Positions 8,886 through 19,340 are shown, counted from the first letter of the stretch. The stretch: DNA of 64,000 nucleotides from GCA-2746605 sp963710615 (GCA_963710615.1 CAVQBF010000001.1:372001-436000), one strand, 5' to 3'. The notes: generated by a model not told the origin, from the sequence alone. A program made the numbers and translations.

Positions 8886-10636
8886 TTTCGAAAAAAAATA
8901 TATGGCACTTATTTCTTCTTCTATTTTTTCTTGTTTTGCTAACAGTTTCATGTGTCTATAATCCTATTAGGTCAAACACTTATCCCGATAGTGCAATATT
9001 ATTTAAAACTAAGAAAGAACTTGATAATAAAGGTAAACATGTTACAGCAAATGGTGAGTTGCGGACACTTATAATTAATGTTGTATTTAAGGATGATACT
9101 ACAAAAGAAAGCAAGGAATGGGAATTTAGTAAAACTGTATTGCCTGCATGGACTAAAACACTTTTGAATGAAACAACCATTCTAGAGTTCCCCCATCAAA
9201 ATATGACGCATTATTTTTACGAAATGTCTGGCGGAGATTTTTTGCTATATGGCGATGTCTATCCCAAGGTAATTGTTCCACAATACAGCCAGTCACATTA
9301 TAAATCAATAGGCGAAGTAAATTCAGAGATTCTGACTAATCTTGATGAGGAAATTGATTTTTCAAAATATGATAATTGGTCAAAAGGAGATGGCCGCAAG
9401 TTTGTAAATAAACCCGATGGAAAAGTTGACATGATTTTTATTCTTTACAGAAATTTTGAGGATCACCTTTTTTTTAATAACAGCTGGACTGGTATTGCAC
9501 ACCTTTATCTCAATGAAGAATTTATTACAAATGATGGTGTAAAAATTGCGACTGGAAGATTAGATAAAGGTTCCGGTATTCAATCACGCGGCGGAAATAA
9601 TGGATACAATTATACAAAATATGTTCTTGCTCATGAGTTTGGGCATTTTTTATTCGGGGCTTTTCATATTGAAAATGTAACAAATTTAGCTTTAATGACT
9701 GGCGGTCCGGTTTGGAATGCTAGTCGTGGAATGCATTCGTGGGAAAGAAATAAATTAGGATGGTTGAAATACAAAGAGATTCCATTAAATGAGAATTCAA
9801 AAATTGAATTGGATGATTATATTACTACTGGAGAAGCCGGAAGAATAATGTTAAGCAATGATGAATGGTATGTTATTGAAAATCATCAAAGAATAAGTAA
9901 ACATGATTGGGCTAAGAGTCAGGGTATGTTTTTATACCATATTGAAAATGCAAAAGGATTCTACCCAAAGATTACTGTGAAATGCGCTGACGGTAATTGG
10001 AATTTTGAGATTAATGAAAAAGATGAAAAATTATTTAAGACAATACCAAGTCGTTTTGGCAAAACTGAATTGAGTTTTGGTCGTAAGTATAAAAATATAA
10101 ATTATGCTGCATATCAGGAGGTTTATGGAGATAATTCAGCTTGGGGGGATGAGTTTGATGCTTTTAATCTAGATTACAATAACCTAATCTCTCCAGTGAG
10201 TAATCCAATGAGTAATAATAAGGCTGAAATAGATTTTGCAATTAAAATAAAAGAGGAAAAAGACAATAAAATAGTATTGAATATTCTATTCAAAGATATC
10301 TATTTAAATACTCCTCCCTCTAAACCCCAACCAATTGTGATTGTTAAAGACAGTACAGGAAACTTAAAACTGTCTTGGCTTAAAAATGAAGAACCTGATC
10401 TTGTTGGCTATAACTTATATTATATATCTACACCGAATTCCGTAAGATCAATGTATTTCCCATTTACCGTAAGAAGTACTAAACTTAATGAACTTATAAA
10501 TATTAAAAGTAACAATATCATTTGGCTTACAGCAGTTGATAAAGATAATAAGGAATCAGTTCAATCTGATTATTTTGAAATAATTTTTGACAGTGATCAA
10601 AATAGTTGGAGATGGATTAGAAAGGAAAAACTATAA
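8882..10636 (+). CDS. M6-like zinc metalloprotease lipoprotein
   Basis: A 584 aa predicted lipoprotein: a long hydrophobic N terminus ends in LLTVSC, a lipobox with Cys 24. Around residue 251 is HEFGHFLFGAFH, which matches HExxHxxGxxH of metzincin-type proteases and the M6 (immune inhibitor A-like) group. The last 100 residues look like a fibronectin III-type beta domain (PDLVGYNLYY). It is probably surface-exposed or periplasmic and cleaves proteins. It overlaps the upstream TPR gene by four bases. Confidence 0.82.
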   Translation: MISKKNIWHLFLLLFFLVLLTVSCVYNPIRSNTYPDSAILFKTKKELDNKGKHVTANGELRTLIINVVFKDDTTKESKEWEFSKTVLPAWTKTLLNETTILEFPHQNMTHYFYEMSGGDFLLYGDVYPKVIVPQYSQSHYKSIGEVNSEILTNLDEEIDFSKYDNWSKGDGRKFVNKPDGKVDMIFILYRNFEDHLFFNNSWTGIAHLYLNEEFITNDGVKIATGRLDKGSGIQSRGGNNGYNYTKYVLAHEFGHFLFGAFHIENVTNLALMTGGPVWNASRGMHSWERNKLGWLKYKEIPLNENSKIELDDYITTGEAGRIMLSNDEWYVIENHQRISKHDWAKSQGMFLYHIENAKGFYPKITVKCADGNWNFEINEKDEKLFKTIPSRFGKTELSFGRKYKNINYAAYQEVYGDNSAWGDEFDAFNLDYNNLISPVSNPMSNNKAEIDFAIKIKEEKDNKIVLNILFKDIYLNTPPSKPQPIVIVKDSTGNLKLSWLKNEEPDLVGYNLYYISTPNSVRSMYFPFTVRSTKLNELINIKSNNIIWLTAVDKDNKESVQSDYFEIIFDSDQNSWRWIRKEKL

Positions 10637-10715
10637 TTATTTTATAATAGTAGACTTATATTTTTACTTCTTATTATTTTTGAAGGAGATTCTTTCCAAA
10701 TAAAAGAGGATTGAA

Positions 10716-11801
10716 ATGAAATATTTAGCTAGTTTTTTATTCTTTACGTTCGTTGCTTTTTATAACCCCCAATTAGATGCTCAAGAAGAAAAAGGGACTA
10801 ATAAAATATTTGAAAGATTAGAAAAGGATAACGAAAATTTGGGTCATCGACTCGATGTTATTGAGAAGAAAGTTGATGATATTATCTGGTACCAAAGAGT
10901 TGGGGATGTAGCTTTTATTGATAAGGTTTATTTAGCTGGACCGCCAAGATGGAAAATTAAGGACACAACAGCACAAGGCGCAAAAAATCCCTTAAAATTT
11001 TGGGCATATGTTTTTATTCCGAAAGGAATTGATTACAATAAAAATTATCCACTAATTGTTTTTCCTCATGGTGGTGTTCACTCAAATTTTACAACATATT
11101 ACACGCACATAATTAAAGAACTTATTGCGCAGCAATATATTGTTGTTGCAGCCGAATACCGAGGCAGTACTGGCTATGGGAAAACAGTTTATGAGAGAAT
11201 TGATTACGGTGGATTAGAGGTTGAAGATGTAGATATCAGCAGAAAGTATATGATTGACAATTACAGTTTTATAGATGGAGATCGTGTTGGAATAATTGGA
11301 TGGAGTCATGGTGGATTAATAACATTAATGAATATTTTTGAACATCCGGATAATTACAAAGTAGCTTTTGCAGGTGTTCCTGTAAGTGACCTTATAGCAA
11401 GAATGGGTTATCAAACTCAAGATTATCGAGAATTATACTCAGCTGATTATCATATAGGTCAAACTGCATACGAAAATGTTGAAGAATATAGAAAAAGATC
11501 GCCGGCTTGGCAGACACATAAATTTCAAAATACACCTTTGCTTATTCACACCAACACAAATGATGATGATGTAAATGTTTTAGAAGTTGAACATCTTATT
11601 AAATCATTAAAAGCTGATGGAAAGAAATTTGATTATGAAATATTTAGAGATATTCCAGGCGGACATTCATTTGATAGAATTGACAGAAAACAAGCTAGAC
11701 AGATAAGATTAAAAATTTATAACCACTTAGCAGAACAATTAAATCCCCCAAAACAATTAAAATCACTTGATGATATTATGAAAGCAGCATATATAAGATA
11801 A
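10716..11801 (+). CDS. secreted S9-family serine peptidase (alpha/beta hydrolase)
   Basis: A 361 aa protein with a signal peptide (MKYLASFLFFTFVAFYNP) and a short coiled, charged segment (about residues 30-55). A prolyl-oligopeptidase-type hydrolase domain follows. The nucleophile Ser is in GWSHGG near residue 197, with an acid in NTNDDDVNV and the catalytic His in PGGHSFDR. The usual beta-propeller of S9 enzymes is missing, so this is a catalytic-domain-only member, possibly acting on short peptides or acyl esters. AGAGG lies before the ATG. It has its own 79-base upstream region. Confidence 0.85.
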   Translation: MKYLASFLFFTFVAFYNPQLDAQEEKGTNKIFERLEKDNENLGHRLDVIEKKVDDIIWYQRVGDVAFIDKVYLAGPPRWKIKDTTAQGAKNPLKFWAYVFIPKGIDYNKNYPLIVFPHGGVHSNFTTYYTHIIKELIAQQYIVVAAEYRGSTGYGKTVYERIDYGGLEVEDVDISRKYMIDNYSFIDGDRVGIIGWSHGGLITLMNIFEHPDNYKVAFAGVPVSDLIARMGYQTQDYRELYSADYHIGQTAYENVEEYRKRSPAWQTHKFQNTPLLIHTNTNDDDVNVLEVEHLIKSLKADGKKFDYEIFRDIPGGHSFDRIDRKQARQIRLKIYNHLAEQLNPPKQLKSLDDIMKAAYIR

Positions 11802-11961
11802 ACATATATATATGTTGCGGTGCAAAATAAAAACGGATATTCATTAACTTTTTAAGATAGATATCGTCTAAAAGCCATACTCATTTATTAGTACAATAAA
11901 ATAAATTCTGTTACGTTTACCATAATACTTATAGTTTTCTCTTAATTTCCTTGGCAACCTA

Positions 11962-14178
11962 ATGATTTTACGTTACTTATTCATTTTCATAATTTTATTT
12001 AAACTTAATATAATTGCTCAAACCACTCAAAAGCCAGTTATCAATATTAATAAAATAGATAGACAAATTAATATTAATGGTAAAATGAATAATCCTCTAT
12101 GGTTGCTAGCTGATCCTATAGAGATCAAATTTGAAATAAATCCAGGAGACAATACTCCTGCTAAGGAGAGAACAATTGTAAAATCTTTATATGATGACGA
12201 ATACCTTTACTTCGGATTTATTTGTTTTGATTCCAAACCTTCTGAAATTAGAGCAAATCTTTCTGAAAGAGATAAAATCTTTCAAGATGATTATGTAATC
12301 GTTTTACTTGATACATATGGTGATGCGCAAAAATCTTATGAAATTGCACTTAATCCTTTTGGTATTCAAGGCGACCTTATGGCAACACAAAACGGGGAAG
12401 ATATAAGTTTTGATTTTACATGGTTTGGAGCTGCTGAAATAAATGATTCAGGATGGACTGCTGAAATGGCTATTCCATTCAAAAGTCTTTCCTTTGAAGA
12501 AGTTGAATATCCTAATTGGAAATTTAATGTAGTTAGAACAATTCCAAGAAGCAGCAGAACTCAAGTCTCGTGGGCAAAGTTTGATAAAGATATTCCAAGT
12601 TTTCTGTTACAATATGGAAGTATAAATGGTCTAAAAAATATTAAATCTGGGTCTTCAATAGAACTTTTGCCTTATGTTATCGGACAATATAGTGGAAATT
12701 TATCCGACTTTAATAATCCCAATTCAGAATATAATTACAATAATTTAGAAGGAAGAATAGGCGGAGGTATTAAGTATTCGCCTAGTCCAAGTTTTTCTCT
12801 TGATGCAGTTATTAATCCCGATTTTTCTCAAATAGAATCTGATGCTGAACAGATAAGTGTAAATACTACTTTTGCACTCTATTATGAGGAGAAAAGACCT
12901 TTCTTTCTGATCGGCAATGAATTGCTGCAAACACCTATGTATTATTCTAGATCAATAAATGATCCACTTGCTGCCGGCAGAATAATTGGTAAATCAGGGG
13001 CTCTTTCATATATGTACCTAGGAGCTTTTGATAGAAATACAGTATTTGTTGTATCAGGTGAAGAAGAAAGTAATACTGCCGAAACAAATAAAAATTCTTT
13101 TGCAAATATTGGCAAACTCCGTTACGATTTTGGAGATGAGAATTATATTGGCGGATTAGTGATGAGTCGAAATTTAGATGATGGCTATAACTACATATTT
13201 GGGATTGACTGGAATTATATATTTTGGGGAAACTGGAATTTTGAAGGTGAGGGTTTTTTATCCCAAACTAAAGAAATTTATGATTCAGTTGCGATTGAAA
13301 CTGACAGAAAATTTGGAAGCTCTGATAAAACTGCTAATTTAGATGGTGAAGAGTATACGGGTAGCGGAATTCATTTAGTGCTTAGTCACTCTCAAAAACA
13401 TTATGAATTTGATTTTGTATCTAATCATTTTTCGCCAACGTACCAAACCTATAACGGACTTTTTAACTCAAATAATTTTCATGAACATTTTATGAGTCAT
13501 GAGGTTAATTTTTATCCAGAAAATTCTTTCATTGATAATTGGGATATCCAATTAGAAACAAGTGTAAAACACAATTATGAGGGAATTATTAAAGATGTTG
13601 GCTTACGACCATCAATTTACTTTCAATTTAAATCCCAGACAAGTATATATATAAATTACCTGCTTGTAAACAACGAAAAGTTTAAAGGAAAGCAATTTAA
13701 TAATGTGAACAGGGTTATTGCATTTATAAACTCAAGACCAATTAAGGGTCTTTCCATTAATTTCGATGGAAGTTACGGAAAGTTTATTTACAGAGGAGAT
13801 GATCCATCAGTGGGTTTTGGTCATAACTTGGGCGCATCACTTACTATTAAACCAAATGCACACTTAAATATTGGATTTTCTTATAACAGAGCCGGATTAA
13901 GAAACAGAAAGACAGATGAACTTTACTACGATGGCAATATTTTCAGAACAACTGCAATCTATCAATTTTCACCTGAGGCTTTTTTCCGAACTATTCTTCA
14001 ATACAATTCATTCGATAAAACCTTTAGAATTTATCCTTTATTCAGTTATAAACTTGGTGCCTTTACTACATTCTATGCTGGGGCTACAAGCAATTATCAA
14101 AAATACTACGAGATAAATGAAGTGAAAAATACTGATCAGCAATATTTTGTTAAATTTCAATATTTGTTTGGAATTTAG
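11962..14178 (+). CDS. DUF5916 outer-membrane protein with CBM9-like domain
   Basis: A 738 aa protein with a signal peptide (YLFIFIILFKLNIIAQ). An N-terminal carbohydrate-binding-9/DOMON-like beta domain (about residues 25-215, with NGKMNNPLW and YLYFGFICFD) is followed by a long DUF5916 region rich in alternating beta strands, ending in the aromatic FVKFQYLFGI. The ending and pattern suggest an outer-membrane barrel. The function is unknown in the family; a role in handling surface glycans or peptides is only inferred. About 160 bases of AT-rich DNA precede it. Confidence 0.8.
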   Translation: MILRYLFIFIILFKLNIIAQTTQKPVININKIDRQININGKMNNPLWLLADPIEIKFEINPGDNTPAKERTIVKSLYDDEYLYFGFICFDSKPSEIRANLSERDKIFQDDYVIVLLDTYGDAQKSYEIALNPFGIQGDLMATQNGEDISFDFTWFGAAEINDSGWTAEMAIPFKSLSFEEVEYPNWKFNVVRTIPRSSRTQVSWAKFDKDIPSFLLQYGSINGLKNIKSGSSIELLPYVIGQYSGNLSDFNNPNSEYNYNNLEGRIGGGIKYSPSPSFSLDAVINPDFSQIESDAEQISVNTTFALYYEEKRPFFLIGNELLQTPMYYSRSINDPLAAGRIIGKSGALSYMYLGAFDRNTVFVVSGEEESNTAETNKNSFANIGKLRYDFGDENYIGGLVMSRNLDDGYNYIFGIDWNYIFWGNWNFEGEGFLSQTKEIYDSVAIETDRKFGSSDKTANLDGEEYTGSGIHLVLSHSQKHYEFDFVSNHFSPTYQTYNGLFNSNNFHEHFMSHEVNFYPENSFIDNWDIQLETSVKHNYEGIIKDVGLRPSIYFQFKSQTSIYINYLLVNNEKFKGKQFNNVNRVIAFINSRPIKGLSINFDGSYGKFIYRGDDPSVGFGHNLGASLTIKPNAHLNIGFSYNRAGLRNRKTDELYYDGNIFRTTAIYQFSPEAFFRTILQYNSFDKTFRIYPLFSYKLGAFTTFYAGATSNYQKYYEINEVKNTDQQYFVKFQYLFGI

Positions 14179-14297
14179 TCTTTTCTTATAAAGTCTAAAT
14201 AAATTTCCACTTAAGTACTTAGAGAATTATTTATGTACTTTTCATCACAACCTTTTTTTATTTCGTTGGTCTAATTAAATAGAAACCATAGGAATGA

Positions 14298-14873
14298 ATG
14301 CAAGACGATAATCAATTAATTGCCAGAGCGAAGAAAGGTGACAATAAAGCCTTTGAAGAACTTGTGAAGAGATACGACCGTCTCGTGCTCAATATTGCTT
14401 ACTCTTACAGAAATGATAAAGATGAAGCTGATGATATTTATCAGGAAGTATTTATAAGGGTTTATAAGGGATTAAAGAATTTTCAGTCACGAAGTAAATT
14501 TTCAACTTGGTTATACAGAATTACAATTAACGTTTGTATAGAGTTTAAAAGAAAAGCTAAAATTAGAGATCATGAACTGCTCAATAATTATGATGACGAA
14601 AATGAAAATTCATTTTCCTATGCAAACATAATTGAAAGTGAAGAAAGAACGGATCATGCAATATTAGAGAATGAAACTGCTAACTTGATAAAAAACGAGT
14701 TGGATAAACTACCCAAACAATTGAAAATGGCATTTACGTTAAAGTATTACCAGGGTTTTAAGATTAAGGAAATTTCAGAAATGATGAATTGCACAGAAGG
14801 AACAATAAAAAGTTATCTTTTTACTTCATCCAGAAAATTGAGAGCTTGCTTAAAACCAATTTTAGAAATGTAG
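14298..14873 (+). CDS. ECF RNA polymerase sigma factor (sigma-70 family)
   Basis: A 191 aa ECF sigma factor. Region 2 is visible at about residues 20-90 (FEELVKRYDRLV, DEADDIYQEVFIRVYKGL, FSTWLYRITIN). Region 4 is near 130-185 (LPKQLKMAFTLKYYQGFKIKEISEMMNCTEGTIKSYL). It precedes a zinc-finger anti-sigma gene by 21 bases and a DUF4097 gene, the common ECF operon layout, so it probably responds to envelope stress and drives its own operon. Confidence 0.95.
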   Translation: MQDDNQLIARAKKGDNKAFEELVKRYDRLVLNIAYSYRNDKDEADDIYQEVFIRVYKGLKNFQSRSKFSTWLYRITINVCIEFKRKAKIRDHELLNNYDDENENSFSYANIIESEERTDHAILENETANLIKNELDKLPKQLKMAFTLKYYQGFKIKEISEMMNCTEGTIKSYLFTSSRKLRACLKPILEM

Positions 14874-14894
14874 ATATACTTGATAGGTTATACA

Positions 14895-15857
14895 ATGAAA
14901 CATGAAAAATATAAAGAGTTATTAGAATTAAACATTCTAAATGAATTAAATGACCAAGAAAATATTGTTCTGGAAAATCATTTACTTGAATGCGAAGAAT
15001 GTTCAAAGGAGTTAACCGAACTTAAAAAGATCTATTCACTAATTGCAAATGAATCACCTGAACAATTATCTGAAAGAGATTTGGAGAATGTAAGGTTAAG
15101 ATTGTTCAATTCAATCAATATTGAGTCTGAGAAAAAATCTATTTTGGAAAAAGTAAAAGAATCTTTCAATCTTTTGTTTGCGAAAAAATATAGTGTAGCA
15201 TTTGGAAGTATTGTTCTTGTATTAGTTGGATTTTTTGTGGGTTATTTACTTTTCCAAGATTCAAAAATATCACCAATATTGGTATCTGAAAATATTATCG
15301 ATTTAGACAAAATAGAAAGGGGTGAACTTCAAATAGCAAGGTTAGACATACCTGATTTTTTTTCATTGACGGGTGAATATGAATTTATAATTGGAAATGA
15401 ACACCCGTTTAGTTATAAGGGTACACTTGAGGATAAGATAGTTCAAAAATTATTAGCTTCTGCAATCCAATCAAGTGAAAACCCAGGATTTAAAATTAGA
15501 ACTTCAAATAGTATTACTGAATTTATGCCGAAAGATTTTGATCCCGATAGTAAAATAAAAGATGCTTTTATTCACTCATTAAAAACAGATGAAAATCCAG
15601 GCGTAAGAAAAGGGGCTTTAAGAGCGTTGATAAATTTCCCTTATAATGATAAAATTAGAGATGCCATTCTTTTTACATTAGAAAATGATAATAATGCTGC
15701 AAATAGAATACTGGCAATCAATGCCCTGCTGGCAATCAATTCGAAAACACAGATAATAAACGACAGCATAAAAACAAAATTGGAAAATGAACTGCCAAAA
15801 GAAGATAACGAAGTTGTAAAAATTAAAACGGAAAAATTATTACTGGGAGGTAAATAA
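14895..15857 (+). CDS. zinc-finger anti-sigma factor with C-terminal repeat domain
   Basis: About 320 aa from ATG 14895 (an in-frame TTG at 14880 is less likely). The N terminus carries the anti-sigma zinc-binding pattern HLLECEEC. A single membrane span lies near residues 100-120 (VAFGSIVLVLVGFFVGYLLF), with the sigma-binding side in the cytoplasm and an outer domain. The C-terminal 100 residues (SLKTDENPGVRKGALRAL and repeats) look HEAT-like. It is the likely regulator of the preceding ECF sigma factor, and DUF4097 follows after one base. Confidence 0.85.
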   Translation: MKHEKYKELLELNILNELNDQENIVLENHLLECEECSKELTELKKIYSLIANESPEQLSERDLENVRLRLFNSINIESEKKSILEKVKESFNLLFAKKYSVAFGSIVLVLVGFFVGYLLFQDSKISPILVSENIIDLDKIERGELQIARLDIPDFFSLTGEYEFIIGNEHPFSYKGTLEDKIVQKLLASAIQSSENPGFKIRTSNSITEFMPKDFDPDSKIKDAFIHSLKTDENPGVRKGALRALINFPYNDKIRDAILFTLENDNNAANRILAINALLAINSKTQIINDSIKTKLENELPKEDNEVVKIKTEKLLLGGK

Positions 15858-15858
15858 A

Positions 15859-16992
15859 ATGAAAAAAATAATTCTAAAAATATTATCTATACTAATGATT
15901 ATTAGTTTAGCTGTTTCAGCACAAAATAAGGACAATATTGTAAAAACATTTCCTGCCAAAGCAGGGGAGAATTTGAAGGTAAGTATTGATCCGGGCAACA
16001 TTAATGTTGAAACTTGGGATAAAGATGAAGTAAGAATTGAAGTGGTATCAAAGAAAAAATTTAATTTTGAAGAATTAATTGCAGAGAAAAAAGGGAACAC
16101 AATTAAATTTCATTTGGAACTAGAAGACGGATGGCAAAATAGTGTTTTACTTAAAGTAAATGCACCGAGCAATTTTAATTTCGATTTAAAAACAACCGGC
16201 GGTAATATTAATGTTGGAAATGATATTTATGGTAATTTCGATGCAGAAACAGATGGTGGAAATGTAAGCTTCAAAAGTGTTAATGGTAAAGTCAGGGTTA
16301 GTTCTAATGGCGGCAATATATCGGGTGAAAATGTTGTTGGAGAGATAAAGTTGCACACAAATGGTGGAAATATTTCCCTTGGGAATGTTAAAAGCGGTAA
16401 AACAGAAGTTGATACATATGGCGGAAATATAAGTGTCGGGACCGTTTCCTCAGATTTAGCAGCGAAAACTCATGGTGGAAATATTAACGTTGGAGATGTT
16501 GGCGGTAATGCAAATGTATTCACTTACGGTGGTCATATTTCAATGGAAACAGTTTCCGGTTCAGCAAAAATGGAAACTTATGGCGGACACTTAAATTTGA
16601 AAGGAGCTTCAGGTAATGTAGAAGCCAAGACTATGGGTGGTCATATTAATTTAGAAGATATTTCTGGAAGTATTGAGGCTGTTACTTTAGGTGGACATGT
16701 TTCTGCTGAATTAGATCCAAAGTTAAAAACCGAATCGTTTTTAGAGACCTCTGGTGGAAATATGGAATTAAAAATACCATCTTCGGCTAAAGCAACAATA
16801 TATTTAACCTTAGAAAGCGATGAGATAGAAGAGAAAGATGCCGACCGATTGGTAAGATCAGAATTTGAAGCAACTACTTTTAACATTAGTGATGATGAAA
16901 TAAATGCTACTTACAAAATAAATGGGGGCGGGGCAAAAATAACAATTAAATGTGTTGGAGGGGAAGTAACTATTAAAAAATGGAATAAATAA
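15859..16992 (+). CDS. secreted DUF4097 beta-helix protein
   Basis: A 377 aa protein with a signal peptide (LSILMIISLAVSAQ) and a run of about nine glycine-rich repeats of 17-20 residues with the core GGNI or GGHI (about residues 110-290). This is the DUF4097 putative-adhesin pattern, which folds as a right-handed beta helix. GGAGGT stands just before the ATG. Third gene of the sigma/anti-sigma operon, it is probably an envelope protein whose level the ECF factor sets. Binding partners are unknown. Confidence 0.85.
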   Translation: MKKIILKILSILMIISLAVSAQNKDNIVKTFPAKAGENLKVSIDPGNINVETWDKDEVRIEVVSKKKFNFEELIAEKKGNTIKFHLELEDGWQNSVLLKVNAPSNFNFDLKTTGGNINVGNDIYGNFDAETDGGNVSFKSVNGKVRVSSNGGNISGENVVGEIKLHTNGGNISLGNVKSGKTEVDTYGGNISVGTVSSDLAAKTHGGNINVGDVGGNANVFTYGGHISMETVSGSAKMETYGGHLNLKGASGNVEAKTMGGHINLEDISGSIEAVTLGGHVSAELDPKLKTESFLETSGGNMELKIPSSAKATIYLTLESDEIEEKDADRLVRSEFEATTFNISDDEINATYKINGGGAKITIKCVGGEVTIKKWNK

Positions 16993-17025
16993 TACTTAAC
17001 TGCAAAGCCCAACCTTAATTTTCCT

Positions 17026-17119
17026 GATGCCGGTTTCATTACTTTAGAATACCGGCATCTTAACTTATTAGATTCCGGTATTCCGCAAAGAAACAGCGAA
17101 AACAGGAATGACAATAATA
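17026..17119. repeat. degenerate dispersed palindromic repeat
   Basis: GATGCCGGT (17026-17034) pairs perfectly with ACCGGCATC (17051-17059), which may also act as a terminator for the upstream operon. It is followed by an ATTCCGGTATTCC ... GGAATGACA unit. Similar ATTCCGG/GGAATGACA or TGTCAT elements recur at 59.5 and 63.4 kb, which suggests a worn small mobile repeat. Confidence 0.5.
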
Positions 17120-17122
17120 TGT

Positions 17123-17314
17123 TTACTTAGAACTTCCATTCCATTTGTGTTCTGGATCTGGAATAAATGTTACACCGCTTCCAAGTTCTTGCTGAACGCA
17201 AAAAAGCCATCCGCCGGTTATTTTTGCTCTTTGCGATCTCTGCGGGCCATTTTCATTCTTTATATGCTCCCAAATTAATCTTCCCTTGTATTCCTTTTTA
17301 GAAAAAATACCCAT
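17123..17314 (-). CDS. small conserved-looking protein of unknown function (63 aa)
   Basis: From ATG 17314, preceded by AAAGGAGAAGATAAT, this encodes 63 aa beginning MGIFSKKEYKG. It is hydrophilic with a GGWLFCV core and a C-terminal PDPEHKW. The strong Shine-Dalgarno and the same orientation as the next small gene (13 bases away) support it being real. I do not recognise the family. Confidence 0.6.
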   Translation of the reverse strand: MGIFSKKEYKGRLIWEHIKNENGPQRSQRAKITGGWLFCVQQELGSGVTFIPDPEHKWNGSSK

Positions 17315-17327
17315 ATTATCTTCTCCT

Positions 17328-17510
17328 TTATTTAATAATATTTTCGCAAGGAACTCCAAAGTACAATCCTAAATAGTAAGGCCACAAAATAATTGCTAAA
17401 AATCCTTTAAAAAAGGTCAGCTTTAAAAATCCTATTGTGAACAACCAGCCGCCAAACCATAAACCTCCGGCAATACTGTTATTAACTACTTTTACTTTTG
17501 AGTCTGCCAT
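17328..17510 (-). CDS. small membrane protein of unknown function (60 aa)
   Basis: From ATG 17510 with GAGGAGAATAATT upstream, this encodes 60 aa starting MADSKVKVV. Residues 14-52 are hydrophobic and aromatic-rich (GGLWFGGWLFTIGF, FLAIILWPYYLGLYFG), suggesting one or two membrane spans. It is paired with the 63 aa gene downstream as a two-gene unit. No function can be assigned. Confidence 0.6.
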   Translation of the reverse strand: MADSKVKVVNNSIAGGLWFGGWLFTIGFLKLTFFKGFLAIILWPYYLGLYFGVPCENIIK

Positions 17511-17581
17511 AATTATTCTCCTCAGTTTATTCATAAATCTGTTATTAGCTAATTAAAAAATTTAGACACTGATTTAGCAAA

Positions 17582-19340
17582 TTAATTTTCTCCAAACATC
17601 AAATTGTAGTCTCTTTTCTTTGCTACTTCAGCAAAATCTACAGGTATAATTTCCCAATTCATATTTTCATCTGGCATAACAATTTTTTGTTCTTCTATCC
17701 ACTTCATCATATAATATCGTAAATCTTTTTCTGTTGAACCAATAACTCTCTGTAGTTAGCTCCTCTTTTGGAATTCCAGCACCTTTTACCAGATGTCCGC
17801 CACCACCATTGCCTCTGTAGCTATTAACGGCAACCTTGTAAATTTTTGTTTTATCAAATGGGGTACCATTATCCATTTCGGTTATTGTGATTCTATTTCC
17901 TTCAGGTTTGGTGACATCTACAATATATTTTATTCCTTCTGCAGAGTCAAAATTATAGTAACGGTTGTCTAACATTGGCGCATTGCTCCTTTTTGACAGA
18001 ATCAAATCACCATTTTCATCTTTTTTAAATTTTAGCAAATGATCATCTTCAGTCTTCATTGTATTAAACCAAGCCGCATAAGAATATTCCAGATAATCTA
18101 ATACTTCTTGACCAGATAATTCCATCGTGTAAAGTAAATTTTCATATCGATAAAGATCAAACATATCCCTAACATATACATCACCTTTAGATATTTCTGA
18201 ATGAATAGAGAGTGGGGCGGTGAATGAAATATCAGCACCTGTAAGTTCAAGCTGAATTTTATGAATTAAATCAACGAAAGATGAATTGCCAAATAGTGAA
18301 TTTTTAGCTGAAACAGTCTCTGTAAATTCACCGATTGGTCGTGAGACATATTTTTTTACTTCATCAAATTCTTGTGAAAAAGTCTTTAGAAATTTTTCAT
18401 CAGGGGAAATTTCTTTAACGTTGATAATTTCTCCGTCAATATTTTTATTCCAAGTATTATTTTTAGGATCAAATTCCAAATTAACATTGGCAACTGTAAC
18501 ACTATTTGCGCGTGAAGCGGGGCCTAAAATTAAAACTGAATCACCTTTTGTATCTGCAACTTTAAAATTCCATTCATGATGATCGTGACCAACAAATACA
18601 ACATCAAATCCGGGGACTTGTTCAGCAATTAATCGAGAAGCGTTTTCATTCCTAGGTGAATCAGCACTTTGATTATCATATGAATAATCAACACCAGCAT
18701 GGAATAGTCCAATTAGTATGTCCGGATTTTCTTTTTCTTTAATTATTGGCACCCATTTCTTTGCTGTCAGAATTTTATCTTCAAATTCAATGCCCGACCA
18801 AATATTTTTTGGAAGCCAATTCGGAATTCCCGGTGTTATCATTCCCATTATAGCAATCTTAATACCGTCTTTAATAATAATTGAATATGGTGTAAAATAA
18901 GTTTCAGCGGTTTCAGTATTAATAGCATTTGCTGCCATCCAAGGGAAATTCAATTCATTATTAAATTTATCATAAACTGGGTGTCCGGTTTCAATATCAT
19001 GGTTCCCAACAGTTGCAGCATCATATTTCATATAATTCATTACTCGTGCAAGCAAATGAGTTGTATCTGTTTTTTCAAAATTGTAATAATAAACTGCCGG
19101 ATCACCCTGTAGAATATCTCCATTATCCAGTAAAATAATGGACTGGTTCGCCTTTGCTCTTTCATTTTCAACATAAGTATAAACTTGTGCAAGTGAATTA
19201 TTTGAGGGCTTATCTGCAGTAAAGTTATACGGATAAATTGCACCATGTACATCGCTGGTTTCTATAATTTTTAAGTTGACTGTTTGTGCAAAGGTAGAAA
19301 CAGCAACAATAAATATGATCACTAAATATTTAAGATTCAT
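17582..19340 (-). CDS. secreted 5'-nucleotidase / metallophosphatase (frameshifted)
   Basis: A calcineurin-like metallophosphatase with a 5'-nucleotidase C-terminal domain, about 585 aa when repaired. The signal peptide is KYLVIIFIVAVSTFAQ. Metal ligands are in SDVHGAIYP, DNGDILQGDP, VGNHDIE and GHDHHEW; the substrate-binding domain has NSYRGNGGGGH. It hydrolyses nucleotides outside the cytoplasm. A +1 shift near 17747-17752 makes the literal ORF stop at 17667; one base fewer restores a family-like tail (VIGSTEKDLRYYMMKWI ... LMFGEN) to TAA 17582. Sequencing error is more likely than decay. Confidence 0.88.

Noticed and set aside
11801..11816. Perfect palindrome AACATATATATATGTT after the S9 peptidase gene
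   Set aside because: Alternating AT sequence gives palindromes easily; no T-run follows, so I did not call a terminator.
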